The notes under the pieces were generated by a model. That model was not told the DNA's origin, did not search any database, and saw nothing but the letters and a program-made list of their open reading frames with translations. Shown here piece by piece: positions 24,166-36,225 of a stretch of DNA of 64,000 nt. A program made the translations under genes and the position numbers. How positions within the stretch are numbered: position 1 is the first letter of the stretch; each line of letters opens with the position of its first letter. The stretch is taken from positions 124,001-188,000 of the forward strand of contig WFMF01000129.1 of assembly GCA_011033025.1 (NCBI GenBank), given 5' to 3'. Origin of the DNA: Beroe forskalii (lineage: Eukaryota > Ctenophora > Nuda > Beroida > Beroidae).

Positions 24166-25441
24166 ATGGCCTCAGGGCTGGCACAAGTCGAAATCCAGGG
24201 TGTCATGAAACAGAGCAACATTAACCTAAGTAAAATGACTCATCTCTTGCAGGCAAAGAAGCAAGAAGAGCAGTGGCTGGATATAGACGACTTGTTGGCT
24301 GATGTGCAGTCGATGGTACAGCAGCCCGCCATCCCACCCCGCGTCACCACCCCCTCCACCCACCCCACTCCCCCTCCTAGGTCTGCCAACACCTCCTCCT
24401 CCAGCTACACAGAGGACCCACTCCAACCCCCTCGAGTCCCCGGGAGGTACGCCTCCCCCACTCCACCCCTCCCCACTCGCACTGTCTCCAGCGTGTCCTC
24501 CACTCCGCCCGTGAGTCCCACCAGTCGCCCCCTCGTGTCCCCTCCAGCCCTGCCCCCTCGCACTCCCCCACTCTATGAGCACTCAGTGAGTAGTGGCAGC
24601 AGCTACGAGAGGTACGGGGACTCCCACCGGTCTGCCTTCTCCAACCCTAACCCCCACGAGGGAACGCTGAGGAAGAAGAGTAGTATTGAGGAGCTGAACA
24701 GGAGGACGGAGGAGCTCAGTCTGCACAGGAACACGGTAAGAGAGGGAAGATATTAAGAATATAGCTGCTCTTCTTATGAAGCTCATCATTGAACTGGCAT
24801 TGCTCCTATGTTCCGTTGCTACTTGGCCCCTTTAGAACTAGGTAATTACCTGAAGATTACCCCTCGGAATGTCCCCATTCTATTACTCCCTCTTTAACTC
24901 CAACTGTCCTCTGTTTCAGTCTCTGAGCAGCTCCACTCGGTCATCTGGTGGCGGTATTTACCCCCTCTCTCCTCAGCCGCAAGGTAATGTTTCTTAAAAT
25001 AATGTAGTTGAAGGTCTTCACATTGATAATGATAATAATTTGTCGTTAATTTATCCGTTACTAGCAGGACCGTTGGGCCTGCTGGATAATAGTAGTGATG
25101 TATTTTCTAAATTCCCCTGGATTTAGTTCCTGGTGTTTGTTGTATTTTCTCAAACGTTGCATTCCGCAGCATCTACCTCGCCTACCAACGTGAACGTAGC
25201 GTTCTACCAGCCCCAGAAGATGTACCAAAGGAGCGCACAGGTCGACACCTCGCCCTACAGTCCCCAACCCCCTGCCCCGCCTCCTGTTGACGAGGGTCCG
25301 CTTTATGCCAGTATCCCCGCGCAGTATAACAACGGACCGCCCCTCAGTCCGCCGCCCAGGAACTCTCCCCCTCCCCCGCCACTCCCCCGCAGACAAGCTC
25401 CGGATAGGATCCAGAACAGTCGCCACCACACTGTCGTGTAA
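24166..25441 (+). CDS. Proline-rich adaptor-like protein (separate gene or 3' end of the scaffold gene)
   Basis: Exons: 24166 (or 24253)-24735, 24920-24983 and 25170-25441; phases agree and the stop is TAA at 25439-25441. ATG at 24166 opens a continuous frame, but there is also a good acceptor (cttgcag) at 24252 in frame, so the first 29 residues may be intron. LDIDDLLADVQSMVQQ resembles an LD motif and matches DIDDIDSLLEGL of the upstream gene, hinting that both belong to one protein. Next comes a proline-rich region with PPLPTRT and PPALPPRTPP (SH3-ligand type), a basic segment (LRKKSSIEELNRRTEEL), and a C-terminus with SPPPPPLPRRQAP, a candidate SH3, WW or EVH1 ligand. It has no transmembrane segment or enzyme motif. 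The function is inferred only from composition. Confidence 0.7.
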
Positions 25442-25458
25442 CACTGACTTTGCACGTG

Positions 25459-25731
25459 CTGTCACATGTGACATGGTGACACCTGTGACACCATGTTGTC
25501 ACATGTGCCACCATGGTGGACAGGGTGACACCATGGTATCACAGGTGACACTATGGTGTCACATGCATAGTTGACACCGTGTTGTCACAGGTGACACCAT
25601 GCTGTCACCAGTGACACCATGTTGTAACAGGTGACACCATGTTGTCATAGGTGACACCTTGTTGTAACAGTGACACCATGTTGTCATAGGTGACACCTTT
25701 GACTCCATTACATGCGTTGTCACATGTGGCA
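25459..25731. repeat. Palindromic minisatellite just after a stop codon
   Basis: About 14 degenerate units of 18-20 bp, gtgacaccatgntgtcac plus ag or at, starting 18 bp after the TAA of the preceding gene. Each unit is an imperfect inverted repeat (GTGACA...TGTCAC), so the array can form many small hairpins. It would lie in the 3' UTR. Confidence 0.85.
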
Positions 25732-27486
25732 AGGCAAGACGTTTGAGTGAACTGCGCGCAAAGCTTACTTTAATACTTGTTATACGTATACGTTGCTCTT
25801 TATTTAAAGTCGTTTCTCAAGTCCATTTCATACCTACTTACCTACATCACACCATGAATTCAATGGATATTGGCTTGAATGGAATGCATTGTCCATGTTC
25901 AGATTTACTGATTAAGTATTAAAAACTTGTCCTTAACTTAACCTGTGATCAATAAGGATTGTATTTAATAATATTGCATTCAATGAAATGCACAGATCGA
26001 TTGATCGTCAGCAGTCTGTACGTATAGCCTTTAATTCAATGGCTTCATATAAGGAGCAATATATCAATTCCATTTGATGGTTTGCACATAAGCACCAATT
26101 GTAATTTATAATGACACTTTTATCAAAACTTTATGTTTAGGTTTTATTATCCACGTTTAATCCATGGATTTTTTGTTCATGAACATTGGAACATTCAATT
26201 TCATTTTGTGGACCATTTCCTCAAATCCCTCTTCCTACGGGGTCTTAGGAAATTAATACGGGGTCTTTAGGAAATTGATACTAAAACATGTTACCGCAAC
26301 AGATGGCACACACTATTAATAGTGTATAATTATACTTGAGAACTGTTTTCTCAGCGTTTATTAATTTAAAGTAGCTATGGAATACCTTTCACTTTCGATA
26401 ACCCATGCATCACTCGTACAATGTGTTTTAAGCTGCTGCCATTTAATGATATCATTCAAATATATTGAATTGAATTACTTTATTATATATAGTTTTAGCT
26501 TTTTATGTTGAACAAATTTACCTCGTTTATCCCAAATGTTGTAAAAGCTTGTGATGTAATTATTAAACAAGATGCATGTTTTATCAGAACTTAATAAATT
26601 CGTACTGATTGCTGAGTACCTTACATCATTCAGAAGGTTAGGGTTATGGTTAGGATACAAAAAGATTGAGGTTTCGGTCTGTGAAGTAACTCCGCCAGAA
26701 TTATATGGGACACTTATCCAAAATCGTTTTTGTCCTTAAGGCTTTAAGGGCCGGTTTTAAATAAAGGCCAATAAGGTAAAGTAAGTTCAACTACTGCATC
26801 AACATACTGTACGTATGTCATGAAGATATAATTACGGCAGCTGACTGTAATCTACAATTTCATCCCTAGGCTGCCCCCAAATAGTCGGCAATGTGAAGTG
26901 CAGCCACGATGAAGTTTCCAAATAGTCAATTATTGAAGTCAACCGCCTACTATTGCCTGCGAGCCCCTTAACTGCATACAGGTGTTGCGATTGCAGGGTA
27001 CTGGTGGTCATTAGCAGGCCTTCATTGGAAAGGAACCCTGTATTGTTACTAAAACTATTACATGTATTGAGTATTCCGTCCTGTGTTTAGTGTGTTTTTA
27101 GTAGTGTTACAAACGTTACCACATTACTGTTACTCAAACAATACGTATTGTACATTTGTTGTTCGAACAATATATTGATCTTATACTACACACAACGCTT
27201 GGTTTGAAATAGACAACAAAAGATCTACACTAGATAACAAATAGCAATTGTCATTTTAAACGACATGATACCAGTTGACACCTCAGCCAGATGGTCAAAT
27301 TTCCCTTGCACAGTCGAACTTTTAGCCTCGGAATTTTTATGCAGCGACCTTTGTTTCAGATTGAGCCGATAATTCTAAAATTCCAATCCTTCTTTGATCT
27401 TTCAGTTTAAAAATTAAGTTAACTATTTCATCATCATGTGACTAATTTTTAATATTTCATTTTTAATCCTTATTCCATCGAGTAAG
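25732..27486. other. A+T-rich intergenic stretch
   Basis: I see no coding exon. A 23-bp duplication (acggggtctt-aggaaattra) is at 26238-26280. A degenerate ggttagggttatggttagg tract at 26637 is followed by cgtttttgtccttaagg and aataaggta (26725-26785), which recur at 48853-48900. Confidence 0.5.
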
Positions 27487-29126
27487 ACTGAGAAGGAGGA
27501 GACTCGAGCAAAGCTGTCGAGTGAAGAGGGTCAAGGGACAGGCGAGGAGAGGGTTCCCCAGCAGGTAGCCTGGCAGGAGGCTGGTGTGGGGGAGTCCTCC
27601 GGAGCTTGGCAGGAGACTGGTGTGGGGGAGTCCTCCGGAAATGAGATCGAGAGATGGAGTGGTGATCGTGCAGGGCTTGGTAAGTGCAGTGGAAGTGAGA
27701 CATGCCATCGCATGTCATTTGCAGTCACGACGAATCTCTGCATGAAAATTCACATGACAAACAGACCCTTTCATTTTTCGTTATTTTAAATGAAGTTACA
27801 ATGTATGATTGAAAAAATTTCATGATTTTAATTTCACATATACCGCAGATTTCCAGCAAGAAATCAAAAAGCCCGGTACTCTTGCACCAGAGACGATTAC
27901 TGGATATCCATCACAGATACCTGAATCACGTGCAGTTGTAATTTCAAAAGCACAAGAAGATCAAGAAGAAGAAGAATCAGATGAGGAAGAATACGAGGAT
28001 TCTCTCTGCGAGTGCTTTCTGGTCGAAGTCTTCTGGTCGGTGTGGTTTGCGGAGTTTTGCGCGCGCACCTTCGATATCCACCTGACGCGGGTCTCGAAGA
28101 AGGGCACCCCTGCACAGGGCAGGAAGAGACCGGCCAGAGAGGGGCACTTCGTGAAGTGGCTGAGGAGGATGGGGGAACTTTCGCGCAAGAAGAGGAAGAA
28201 ACTGGGGAAGGAGTGTAGAAGACTCAGTGTGTGGACCTATCAGGTACTGTGAGGGTAGATGTAGTTGTGTGCTAGTGAGAGGGTAGTCGTTGTAGTGGTG
28301 TGGTAGTGAGAGGGTAGTTGTAGTGGTGTGGGAGTGAGAAGGTAGTCGTAGTTGTGGTGTGTTAGTGAGAGGGTAGTCGTTGTAGTGGTGTGGTAGTGAG
28401 AGGGTAGTCGTAGTGGTGGTGTGGTAGTGAGAGGGTAGTTGTAGTGGTGGTGTGGTAATGAGAGGGTAGTTGTAGTGGTGGTGATGTGATAGTGAGAGGG
28501 TAGTCGTAATGGTGGTGTGGTAGTGAGAGGATAGTTGTAGTGGTGGTGTGGTACTGAGACGGTAGTCGTAGTGGTGGTGTGGTAGTGAGAGGCTAGTCGT
28601 AGCGGTGGTGTGGTAGTGAGAAGGTAGTCGTGGTGATGTGGTAGTGAGAGGGTAGTCGTAGTGGTGGTGTGGTAGTTAGAGGGTAGTGGTTGTGGTAGTG
28701 AGAGGGTAGTTTAAGCTGTTTTGGTGTGTAAAATGGTGAGGAGTGCCGAGTGATTCACCTGCCGCATTCCTATTGGGGGGGGAGGATGAGTGTGTAAATT
28801 GTAAATTAAAATTGAGGATTGAGGACACCAATAAAACAAATACGATATGATATTCAAATAATCCATCACAAACTTTTCTACTCGCAACTACAAGTATTAT
28901 CTCCACTTTGAATATTTGGATAGTCTATGTCCATCCATTCCTCTAATCTAAACCTTTAATTCGGCAGGATCCCCGTATCAAGGAGATGGAGATGGAGCTA
29001 GAAAGTCTCAGACAACAGGTAGCTCAACAGCAGAGTGTCCCACTGTCCCAAACACCAGTCAGAGGAGTGGAACAGGTCCCTCTGACGAACTTCAGAGCTA
29101 GCAATCCAAGGACTTCAGTGCTGTAA
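27487..29126 (+). CDS. Unrecognised acidic/basic protein with C-terminal coiled coil (5' end missing)
   Basis: Exons: 27487-27679 (weak acceptor), 27849-28243 and 28968-29126; phases agree. Exon 1 contains a 12-residue duplication, WQEAGVGESSGA / WQETGVGESSGN, from a 36-bp tandem repeat. Exon 2 runs from an acidic block (EDQEEEESDEEEYED) through a cysteine- and aromatic-rich part (CECFLVEVFWSVWFAEFCAR) to a basic block (LRRMGELSRKKRKKLGKE). Exon 3 is a short heptad-like helix (RIKEMEMELESLRQQVAQQQ) and ends NPRTSVL-stop. The stop codon overlaps a perfect donor (CT|gtaagt at 29122), so further exons are possible. I do not know the family. Confidence 0.55.
28244..28710. repeat. GT-rich minisatellite starting at a splice donor
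   Basis: About 16 degenerate units of 27-31 bp, gtggtgtggtagtgagaggg plus tagtcgta, begin immediately after exon 27849-28243. The donor gtactgtgagggtag already resembles the unit. The array fills most of the first 470 bp of the intron. Confidence 0.85.
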
Positions 29127-29631
29127 GTCTATTGTCGATATTGTACGACGTACGTTGATACTACAGACAGGAAGTGGTCGAATCAAGCCGAGACAAACGA
29201 AAAAAAGCAAAACAGACCGAAACTACCTCAAACCAACCCTAACCATAACCCGGGTTGATTCGCTTGTTTTGGTTGATTCGCTTGTTTTGGGTTGTTTCGC
29301 TTGTTTCGGCTAGTTCCTGCTTGTATTATTGACGCTATTTGATGATGATTCTACAACTATTCTATAGAATAAAAAAGCACACAATCCAATAAAAATAGTC
29401 TACATAATACTCATGGCGACCTAACTATCTAACACTGGTATTATTGGGTACAAATCATTCGAGTTTCTGAGTCTATTTGAGTATCTGAGAGCACGAGTAA
29501 CTCTGGCTCGGTACGTTGCGCACTCCTCCAATACACGATACACATATGTGCGGCCCTGTGTTGCCTTATCACGGCTTTCATTGGATAAGAGAAATCTCCC
29601 AATCAGAAGTCTCTCTGTGTTCAGAAGTCTC

Positions 29632-32600
29632 TCAATTCGGTGGGGTCACAACTCGTGTGGCGATGAAGCCGTTGTAGGACACTGGCATGCTGGCTGTGTG
29701 CTTCTTGAATGCTTTCTCCTGGAGGTTATGGCGTTTTGTTAATACTTAATCTAAAAACATTTTGATAATAATCGAGGATGAATAGTCATTGAATACTGAG
29801 TTATTAATTTGGAAGAAACGCGACTTGAGTTGCTTCTCTTCGAAATATAATACTCTGTTGCATCAAGACCCAGTAAGATTGTGGGCACATTTGACATTTT
29901 CTTACCGGTTTACATTTTACCGGCTGCCTCCACTTTTTGATACCTTAAAACTCTAAAAGAACCACTTACTGAAGAGTTTTTCCTGACGGCAGTCAGTGAT
30001 ATCTGTCTCTCGGCTGACTTGAGTGCTGCCCGTGTTTCCCGGAGAGTCCGTGCCTCCATGGCCGCTAGTTCGGAGGGCGAGGGGAGGGGTGTCGTGGAGT
30101 CGTCGTCATTGGACGAGATCTCCGGGATGAACTTCTTCTTCTGAAACACTGTCAGTGTAACGCTGTGCTATACACTGGTCAAAGTGTGAAATGAACCCGG
30201 TTTCAACGGTTAATCCCCCCTCCCCACGTTTTGGAATTTTGGAGAAAAAGGACAAGATGTGACTCCACGATTACGAAAATTTAAAGCATACATAAGCTCC
30301 ATTTTCCAAGTATTCGTGCTCCATTTCACGCATTTGAAGAGCATTGGAGCCATGGTGCCTTGTGGCTCTCTCACTCTGTCACCTGGGATTTGTCCTGGTA
30401 GAAAGGGTTGAGGGGTTTTAACCGCTCCTCCACCGACCAGTTGGGACCCGGGAGAGAGGAGACGCTAGACTTGGATATCCTGGTGTCGCCGTCCAGTGAG
30501 TCTATGGCGAGATCAGCTGCACTCTGAAAATTGTAAGGGTTAGGAGACAAGTTTTTGTAGAGCTCTTAAGTGAGAACTGTGTTGTTATTCATTTTAATGA
30601 AAGGTAGGAAGTAGGTACAGCAATCCACATAGAGACCAAGGAAAGCGACTCGAATAGTAGAGTTGAAGATCATGCAATACCCAGCACTAACACTAATACG
30701 ATTCAAGATTTAGAAATATCTTGCACGGAAGTAGCGGAGATCTTGTCGGCACTTAATCAATCTAAATCGATGGGACCAGACGAGATTCATCCCAAGCTGC
30801 TTAAAAACCTGAGCAAAGATGTTAATTTTGTTCAATCGGTTACAGCCCTGTTTCAAAAATGCTACGACGCTGGTGAATTGCCCAAGGTATGGAAAACTGC
30901 ATGTGTGACGGCATTACATAAGAAAGGATGCAAGAGTGATGTTAAGAATTATCGTCCAATCAGCTTAACATGTGTACTCTCCAAAGTGTTTGAAAAAGTT
31001 ATTAGGAATCATGTTCTGATTATATTCACCTCTGATAAGCAAGAGCCAGCATGGATTCATACCAGGCAAGTCATGTTTATCTAATTTATTAGATGCAATG
31101 GATAAAGTACATGAAATTAAAGATAGTGGTTCCAATGTAGACATTATGTATCTCGATTTTATGAAAGCCTTTTGACTCTGTACCACATGGTAAGCTGGTG
31201 AAGAAACTTCACAAATATGGCATAGTTGGGAAGACAGCGAATGTTATTAAAGACTTTCTCTCAAACAGAAGTTTCAATGTTCGAGTAGGCGACTGTCTAT
31301 CAAATTTGTTCAGTGTCTCGTCAGGTGTACCTCAAGGATCAGTTCTTGGACCGCTGCTTTTTATCATTTATATTAATGATCTTCCAGAAAGCATTAGTAA
31401 AAGCTACGTGTCTCTGTTTGCTGACGATCTAAAACTAGTTGTTGCAGCCGACCGCTTTGATGAATCACAGCGAGACCTAAATTCTCTGTTTGAGTGGCAG
31501 AAGAAATGGCAGCTCACGTTCAATGTTGCAGATGACAAATGTAAAGTACTTCACATTGGTAAAAAGAACCCGATGAATCAGTACAAACTTGGTGATGCTG
31601 TCCTCCCTCAAGTAACCTCTGAGAAGGACCTTGGAATCTTAGTTGACAGTACGCTTGATTGGAAAGGTTGCATAGATGCAAATATCAAAAAAGCAAAGCA
31701 AACGGTGGGTTGGGTTTCAAGGAATGTCATATCTCGCTCCATACCGGTGATGATGAATGTTTATAAAACACTAATAAGACCACATCTCGAGTATTGCGTT
31801 CAGGTTTGGGCACCAAAAGCAAGACATGGGAACTGGAATACGATATTAAAGCTGGAATCAGTTCAACGGCAGTTCACAAGAATGATAGACAATGTCGGTA
31901 TATTACCATATCGTGACCGATTAGATGAATTGAAGTTGACCACTCTACTTGAAAGGAGAATGAGAGGTGATCTAATTGAAACATTCAAAATAACATCACC
32001 TCGCGACATTGTGTCTTATGGTAAACAACTATACAATGTATCACGGAGCGGTATGAAACTGAAATATACCAACAGGAATGGACATTTAGATGGTGATTTT
32101 CTGCCGAACAGAGTCCTTGCGTATTGGAATAAGATTCCAGGTGAAGTGAAAAGTGCTGACACAGTGAATACATTCAAGGCTAGGCTGGCAGCGTATAGGG
32201 AGAAAAATCACGACCAACCGGGCAACTATTGGGAATTATCTGAAGAGATATTCAAAAGACTTAATGATGAAAATCGTGGGGATTTTATTGATTTCTTAGT
32301 GGCTAATCCAGATGTTGCAAAGCGCCGTAAAATCAATATCATTAATGCTCAATAAGCTACTACTCAATCACTTGCCACTATTGATCCTCAAGATTAATTC
32401 CTGATTAGTGCTCATCGTCAATAATGAATGTTAATGAAATAATTACTTCATTGTACAGTGTTGAAAGTAAATGGGTCTAGGGATAACGATTTTTGATATT
32501 AGAGTTTCCGGATGGAAAAATTTTATTATTATTATTATTACATGTCTACAAACAGTAAAGAGTACCGGATAACTTGAGATTTAACTTACTTATTTTGTTG

Positions 32601-32735
32601 ACGTGAATGTAGGTTTTTGAAGAAAAAAAAACAAAAGAAACAACAACAAAGCAACACCTGTATCTTCTCGTAGACGACCTCTGGATCCCCAGCTTTGAAC
32701 CTCTTGATGAGAGTATCCACATATGCACCCGACAT
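29632..32735 (-). CDS. Complete small protein of 158 residues, four exons, unrecognised
   Basis: On the minus strand: exon 1 32735-32658 (ATG, MSGAYVDTLIKRFKAGDPEV), exon 2 30523-30383 (SAADLAIDSLDGDTR...), exon 3 30140-29970 (KKKFIPEISSNDDDSTTPLP...) and exon 4 29718-29632 (EKAFKKHTASMPVSYNGFIA, stop TGA). All junctions are phase 0 with good GT-AG signals (gtaagt after exon 3; ttttcag before exon 2). Exon 2 contains PNWSVEERLKPLNPFY; exon 3 is predicted helical with LAAMEARTLRETRAALKSAE. No signal peptide, membrane segment or known domain is seen. The consistent phase, clean ends and absence of frame breaks make it a real gene. Intron 1 carries an antisense LINE. It is tail to tail with the gene at 27487-29126. 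Confidence 0.75.
30640..32541 (+). mobile_element. 5'-truncated, inactivated CR1/L2-like LINE
   Basis: It encodes the reverse transcriptase of a non-LTR retrotransposon: KNYRPISLT, then SSGVPQGSVLGPLLFIIYIN, then the catalytic LFADDLKLV, then thumb-region sequence (IRPHLEYCVQVWAP). The C-terminal frame (31198-32352) is intact for 385 codons. Upstream the frame breaks at about 31050 and again in the TTTT at about 31172 (a stop after MKAF), so this copy is dead. The endonuclease domain is missing, as in a typical 5' truncation. The element ends in a (TTA)n tail at 32522-32541, common for this group. It lies antisense in intron 1 of the minus-strand small gene. The left edge is approximate. Confidence 0.9.
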
Positions 32736-34165
32736 AGCTGTAGGAGGAAGTTCCTGTTACTTCAGAAGAAGTTCCTGATTTCAACATCCCGCAATGGTAT
32801 ATTAGGATTACCCAATGACAGCTGCAATAAGAAGGAGCAATGCCTTTTGGTCTTATGTTGTGCTTTTTCGAAAAGATAGTTCTCACTTCTCCCCAAGTAT
32901 CTCAGTTATCTCGATTATATCATGGCAGTGATGGAAAACGATTGACTGAGGACCCGGTCTCGGCTTTTGCCGGGGACTCTGCCTCGGCCTCGGTAACAAA
33001 ATCAATGGTGTTGGAAGTGTATGGTAAAATTAAATTTTTAAATGAATACAGCTGTCCAACTCATGAAAAAAAAGCGTAAACTAAAAGTGGAACCATAAAA
33101 TTGAAAATGGGCGATTAAATAAGCAATGGGAAGCAAACTGTGTACTGTGTAGGTCACGCACTCCATGAGTTTTTGTATCGCGTGTATACTCCAAGCACTA
33201 CACAAAGGAGCTAAGGTTGCCATGTCAACATTACGTCATAATTCACAATAATTATAGCTTTTTGTAGTACGAAGACCCCTGTGATAGATAAAACTCTCTA
33301 GGTTCAGGGAGGTAAAAGTGTGCTAGGTTGGTTTTAAACGCAGGATATCAGAGAATAAGCTCCACAAAAAACGCAGAACTTCGATATTCATCATCCCATA
33401 ACTCCATAAGTCGGGGATGTCGCGTACTTTGATCCTTGAACCGGAATAGGGATGATCATTTCCTACTTGATACACAGTGGATCACATCCGGGCAAGGACC
33501 GAGTAATGGATAAATGCTTGCATAAACCATCTAATGATGCTGAATGCCTGTCTTATTAGGAAAAACGCTATTCTAGAACATTGTAGAAAGTGAGATCAAT
33601 ATGCTCAGAATTTACAATAACAACTGAACAATCGTCATTAATTTTTGATAGTGACGAAACAGACGATCTTAAATGATTCGTTTCAAGTTTATCCCTTAAT
33701 CCTGGAACACTTCAACGATTAATATTCACGATGTAGGAAAGGAAAACTGAGGGTTGCCAAAAGTCGAACGACTGACCATGCTATTGTAAACGAACTATTT
33801 CGATGAACGTAAATAATGGATTCAAAAATATTGAATTTGTGGCAAGCAACAAACCAAAACAATGTGACTGTTTTAACAAGACTCGTTCCTTGAAATATTG
33901 GATAATCTGCATATGATTAATAAGCAGTGTTAACAGGTGCTTTTTAACACTATCATAAGACACTAGTCGGTTTATAAAAACCAAAATTTCGATTACCATA
34001 TCGAGGAATAAGTACATATCTTACTCATAACTTATCGTGTATGAAAAATATCTACTCAGTACTCATTGTATTAAAATCATATATAATTCCTGCTTAACTT
34101 ATAATTTGATGATAAACTGCCAGTTGCAGTAAGGAATTGCTTGCGATATTCCAATTGATGGTGCG
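32736..34165. other. Upstream region of the minus-strand small gene, no further gene seen
   Basis: A+T-rich unique sequence; it should hold the promoter of the 29632-32735 gene, but I see no convincing core element. No exon with a supported frame was found. Confidence 0.45.
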
Positions 34166-34172
34166 TATAAAA
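34166..34172 (+). promoter_or_regulatory. Possible TATA box
   Basis: TATAAAA about 150 bp upstream of the ATG at 34318, the start of a doubtful small gene. Matches of this length occur by chance in A+T-rich DNA, so it is only suggestive. Confidence 0.2.
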
Positions 34173-34317
34173 GTGATACAATACGCATCTCATACTGCGA
34201 CACAAAGTGCTAAATCGAGTGTTAAACTCTTTGCTTCTCAGGCTCCAGAACGTACGCAGCGATATGTCTGAGAAAGAAGAGACGAAGTGAGATCATCGTC
34301 GTGCCTCCTCAAACTTA

Positions 34318-35035
34318 ATGGCTACCACGGCCCAGATAGCAGACTTGTTCCGAACTAATGTTACAACGCATAACAATTTCCGAACTAGTTTTACGCCGCG
34401 TAACATGTTCCGAACTAGTGTTACGCCGTGTAACATGTTCCAAACTAGTGTTACGCCGCGTAACGGTAATGCATGTTCCGAACTAGTTTACGCCGCGTAA
34501 CATGTTCCGAACTATTTTACGCCACGTAACATGTTCCGAAATAGTGTTACGCCTCGTAACATGTTCCGAACTAGTGTTACGCCGCGTAACGGTAATGCAT
34601 GTTCCGAACTTGTTTACGCCGCGTAACATGTTCCGAACTATTTTACGCCACGTAACATGTTCCGACCTAATGTTACGCCGCATAACAAGTTCCGAACTAG
34701 TGTTACGCCGCGTAATATGTTCCAAACTAGTTTTACGCCGCGTATAAATCTGATCCATTGTTACGAAGTAGTGTTACGCCGCGTAACATGTTCCCAACAA
34801 GTTGACGCCGCGTTACATGTTCGGGTTCCGAACTAATGTTACACTGCATAACACATAGGCGACCGTGAAGGTGGAATTAGGCCCATTTCAAGCGAAGGGA
34901 CAGCGCATCAGCGTTCAACCCACACCTGCTCCTCCCTTGGACAGAGAGATGCTCCCATCACTCATAGTACAGATGTTGTGCATTGAACGGGCTCAACAAA
35001 TGGCAGGAGTTCGCATTACTTGCGTATCATACTAG
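34318..35035 (+). CDS. Doubtful two-exon gene around a 30-bp array (72 residues)
   Basis: Exon 2 (34859-35035) looks coding: acceptor cacatag, then ATVKVELGPFQAKGQR, VQPTPAPPLDREMLPSLIVQ and MLCIERAQQMAGVRITCVSY-stop, 58 residues in phase 0. A candidate exon 1 is 34318-34359 (MATTAQIADLFRTN), phase 0, but its donor (AAT|gttaca) is weak. If right, the whole intron is the tandem array, whose unit contains the end of exon 1 (ttccgaactaat|gttac). Alternatively exon 2 belongs to another start, or neither is real. I do not recognise the family. Confidence 0.3.
34343..34858. repeat. 30-bp minisatellite with dyad symmetry
   Basis: About 17 units of gttacgccgcgtaac plus atgttccgaactagt. The first half is nearly self-complementary (GTTACG..CGTAAC), and the second contains ACATGT and ACTAGT. 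Two longer variants carry an inserted ggtaatgc (near 34465 and 34586), which shows that a multi-unit block was duplicated. Confidence 0.85.
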
Positions 35036-36225
35036 CTGCTTAAACAATGTGCCCGATAGCAGGCACATCCTAAAGTACTATTGTGCTCAACGCTAACTCT
35101 CTTTTACATTCTATTCAATACTGCCAATTAATGAATAATGACAGCATGAATAGGATTCCCCGCGCTATTGCTCATGTTAATGCTAACATTTTTGGTAGAC
35201 AAATTGCCGATATTGCTGCCACGCTCATTTAAACTATTCATGAGTTAAATTTTAAAGACATCGATTTAGTGATTACGTAGTGATTCTTAAATTTCATTGG
35301 TTACAGCTGATTGATGCTTTATAGTCAGTTAAATCGGTTAGATTAATCTTTATTGGCAGATAAAGCCGTTGAATTAATTTGTTTGTATAGTGTCCTGGAC
35401 CCCTCGCCCTTTGCTCCAATGAAATCAACGATCTAATTCTAATCATTATCGACTGACCAAAGTATACGTTTTTCTGAATATTACACACAAGATGGAGTTA
35501 CAAATAGCAGAAACAATTCAACTGCAGAATGAAAATGAGTTCTTTTCAAGTCCAAGCCGTGCTTCATTTTCTTGCTTATACACGTGAACTTTTAACCTTG
35601 ATTATCATTTCTATTGTAAATGACGTAGGTATATATCGTTAAATAATTTCTGATTTCTTAAATTTTCAGTCTTTTCTCAATTATATACGTACACGTGTAC
35701 TTACCAAGTGAGCACTGCTCACAGCTCACTATGTGAACTGAGCAGAGTATTCTGATCCATGGTCATCGTTTTACGTTGTGTAAAAGCGCATCACGTACAT
35801 TCGTCACGTGGCTTTTTAGTTTTACAATTTCTTTGAAACTGTTTTTAAACAAAATTTGTACCTCACTTTTAACAACTCGCACTTGAAGAATGGATATTTG
35901 TAATTGAAAATGTCGGGTATTTTGATTTTTCAGGCGACTATTTGGTGTAGTGTAGTAAAAGCTTTACCAAGTACTATTATTAAATCTTAAGCAACTAAAT
36001 GCTTTAAAGTTTAAAATGCACATGATTTTTAAACTTATCAGTAATCACTATCAGTGTCAGGGATTTTTTTCCTCCGTGTGAAATATATGATAGAATATTA
36101 TGGTATTTGTTTCAGTATTATGGTATTGAGTACAAATGTTATTGGTGTGATAGTTCAAGTTTTCAACAATTTTTTCATCATTTCTTCGTTAATAATGAAA
36201 ATTGCGCAAGCTTTATTTGAAAGAG
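35036..36225. other. A+T-rich stretch, no gene seen
   Basis: Unique A+T-rich sequence without a supported exon. A short inverted cluster gtgagcactgctcacagctcac is at 35708-35729. Confidence 0.45.

Noticed and set aside
34261-34290. Short start exon MSEKEETK
   Set aside because: The ATG is followed by only eight codons before TGA. Its alternative donor is not phase-compatible with the exon at 34859.
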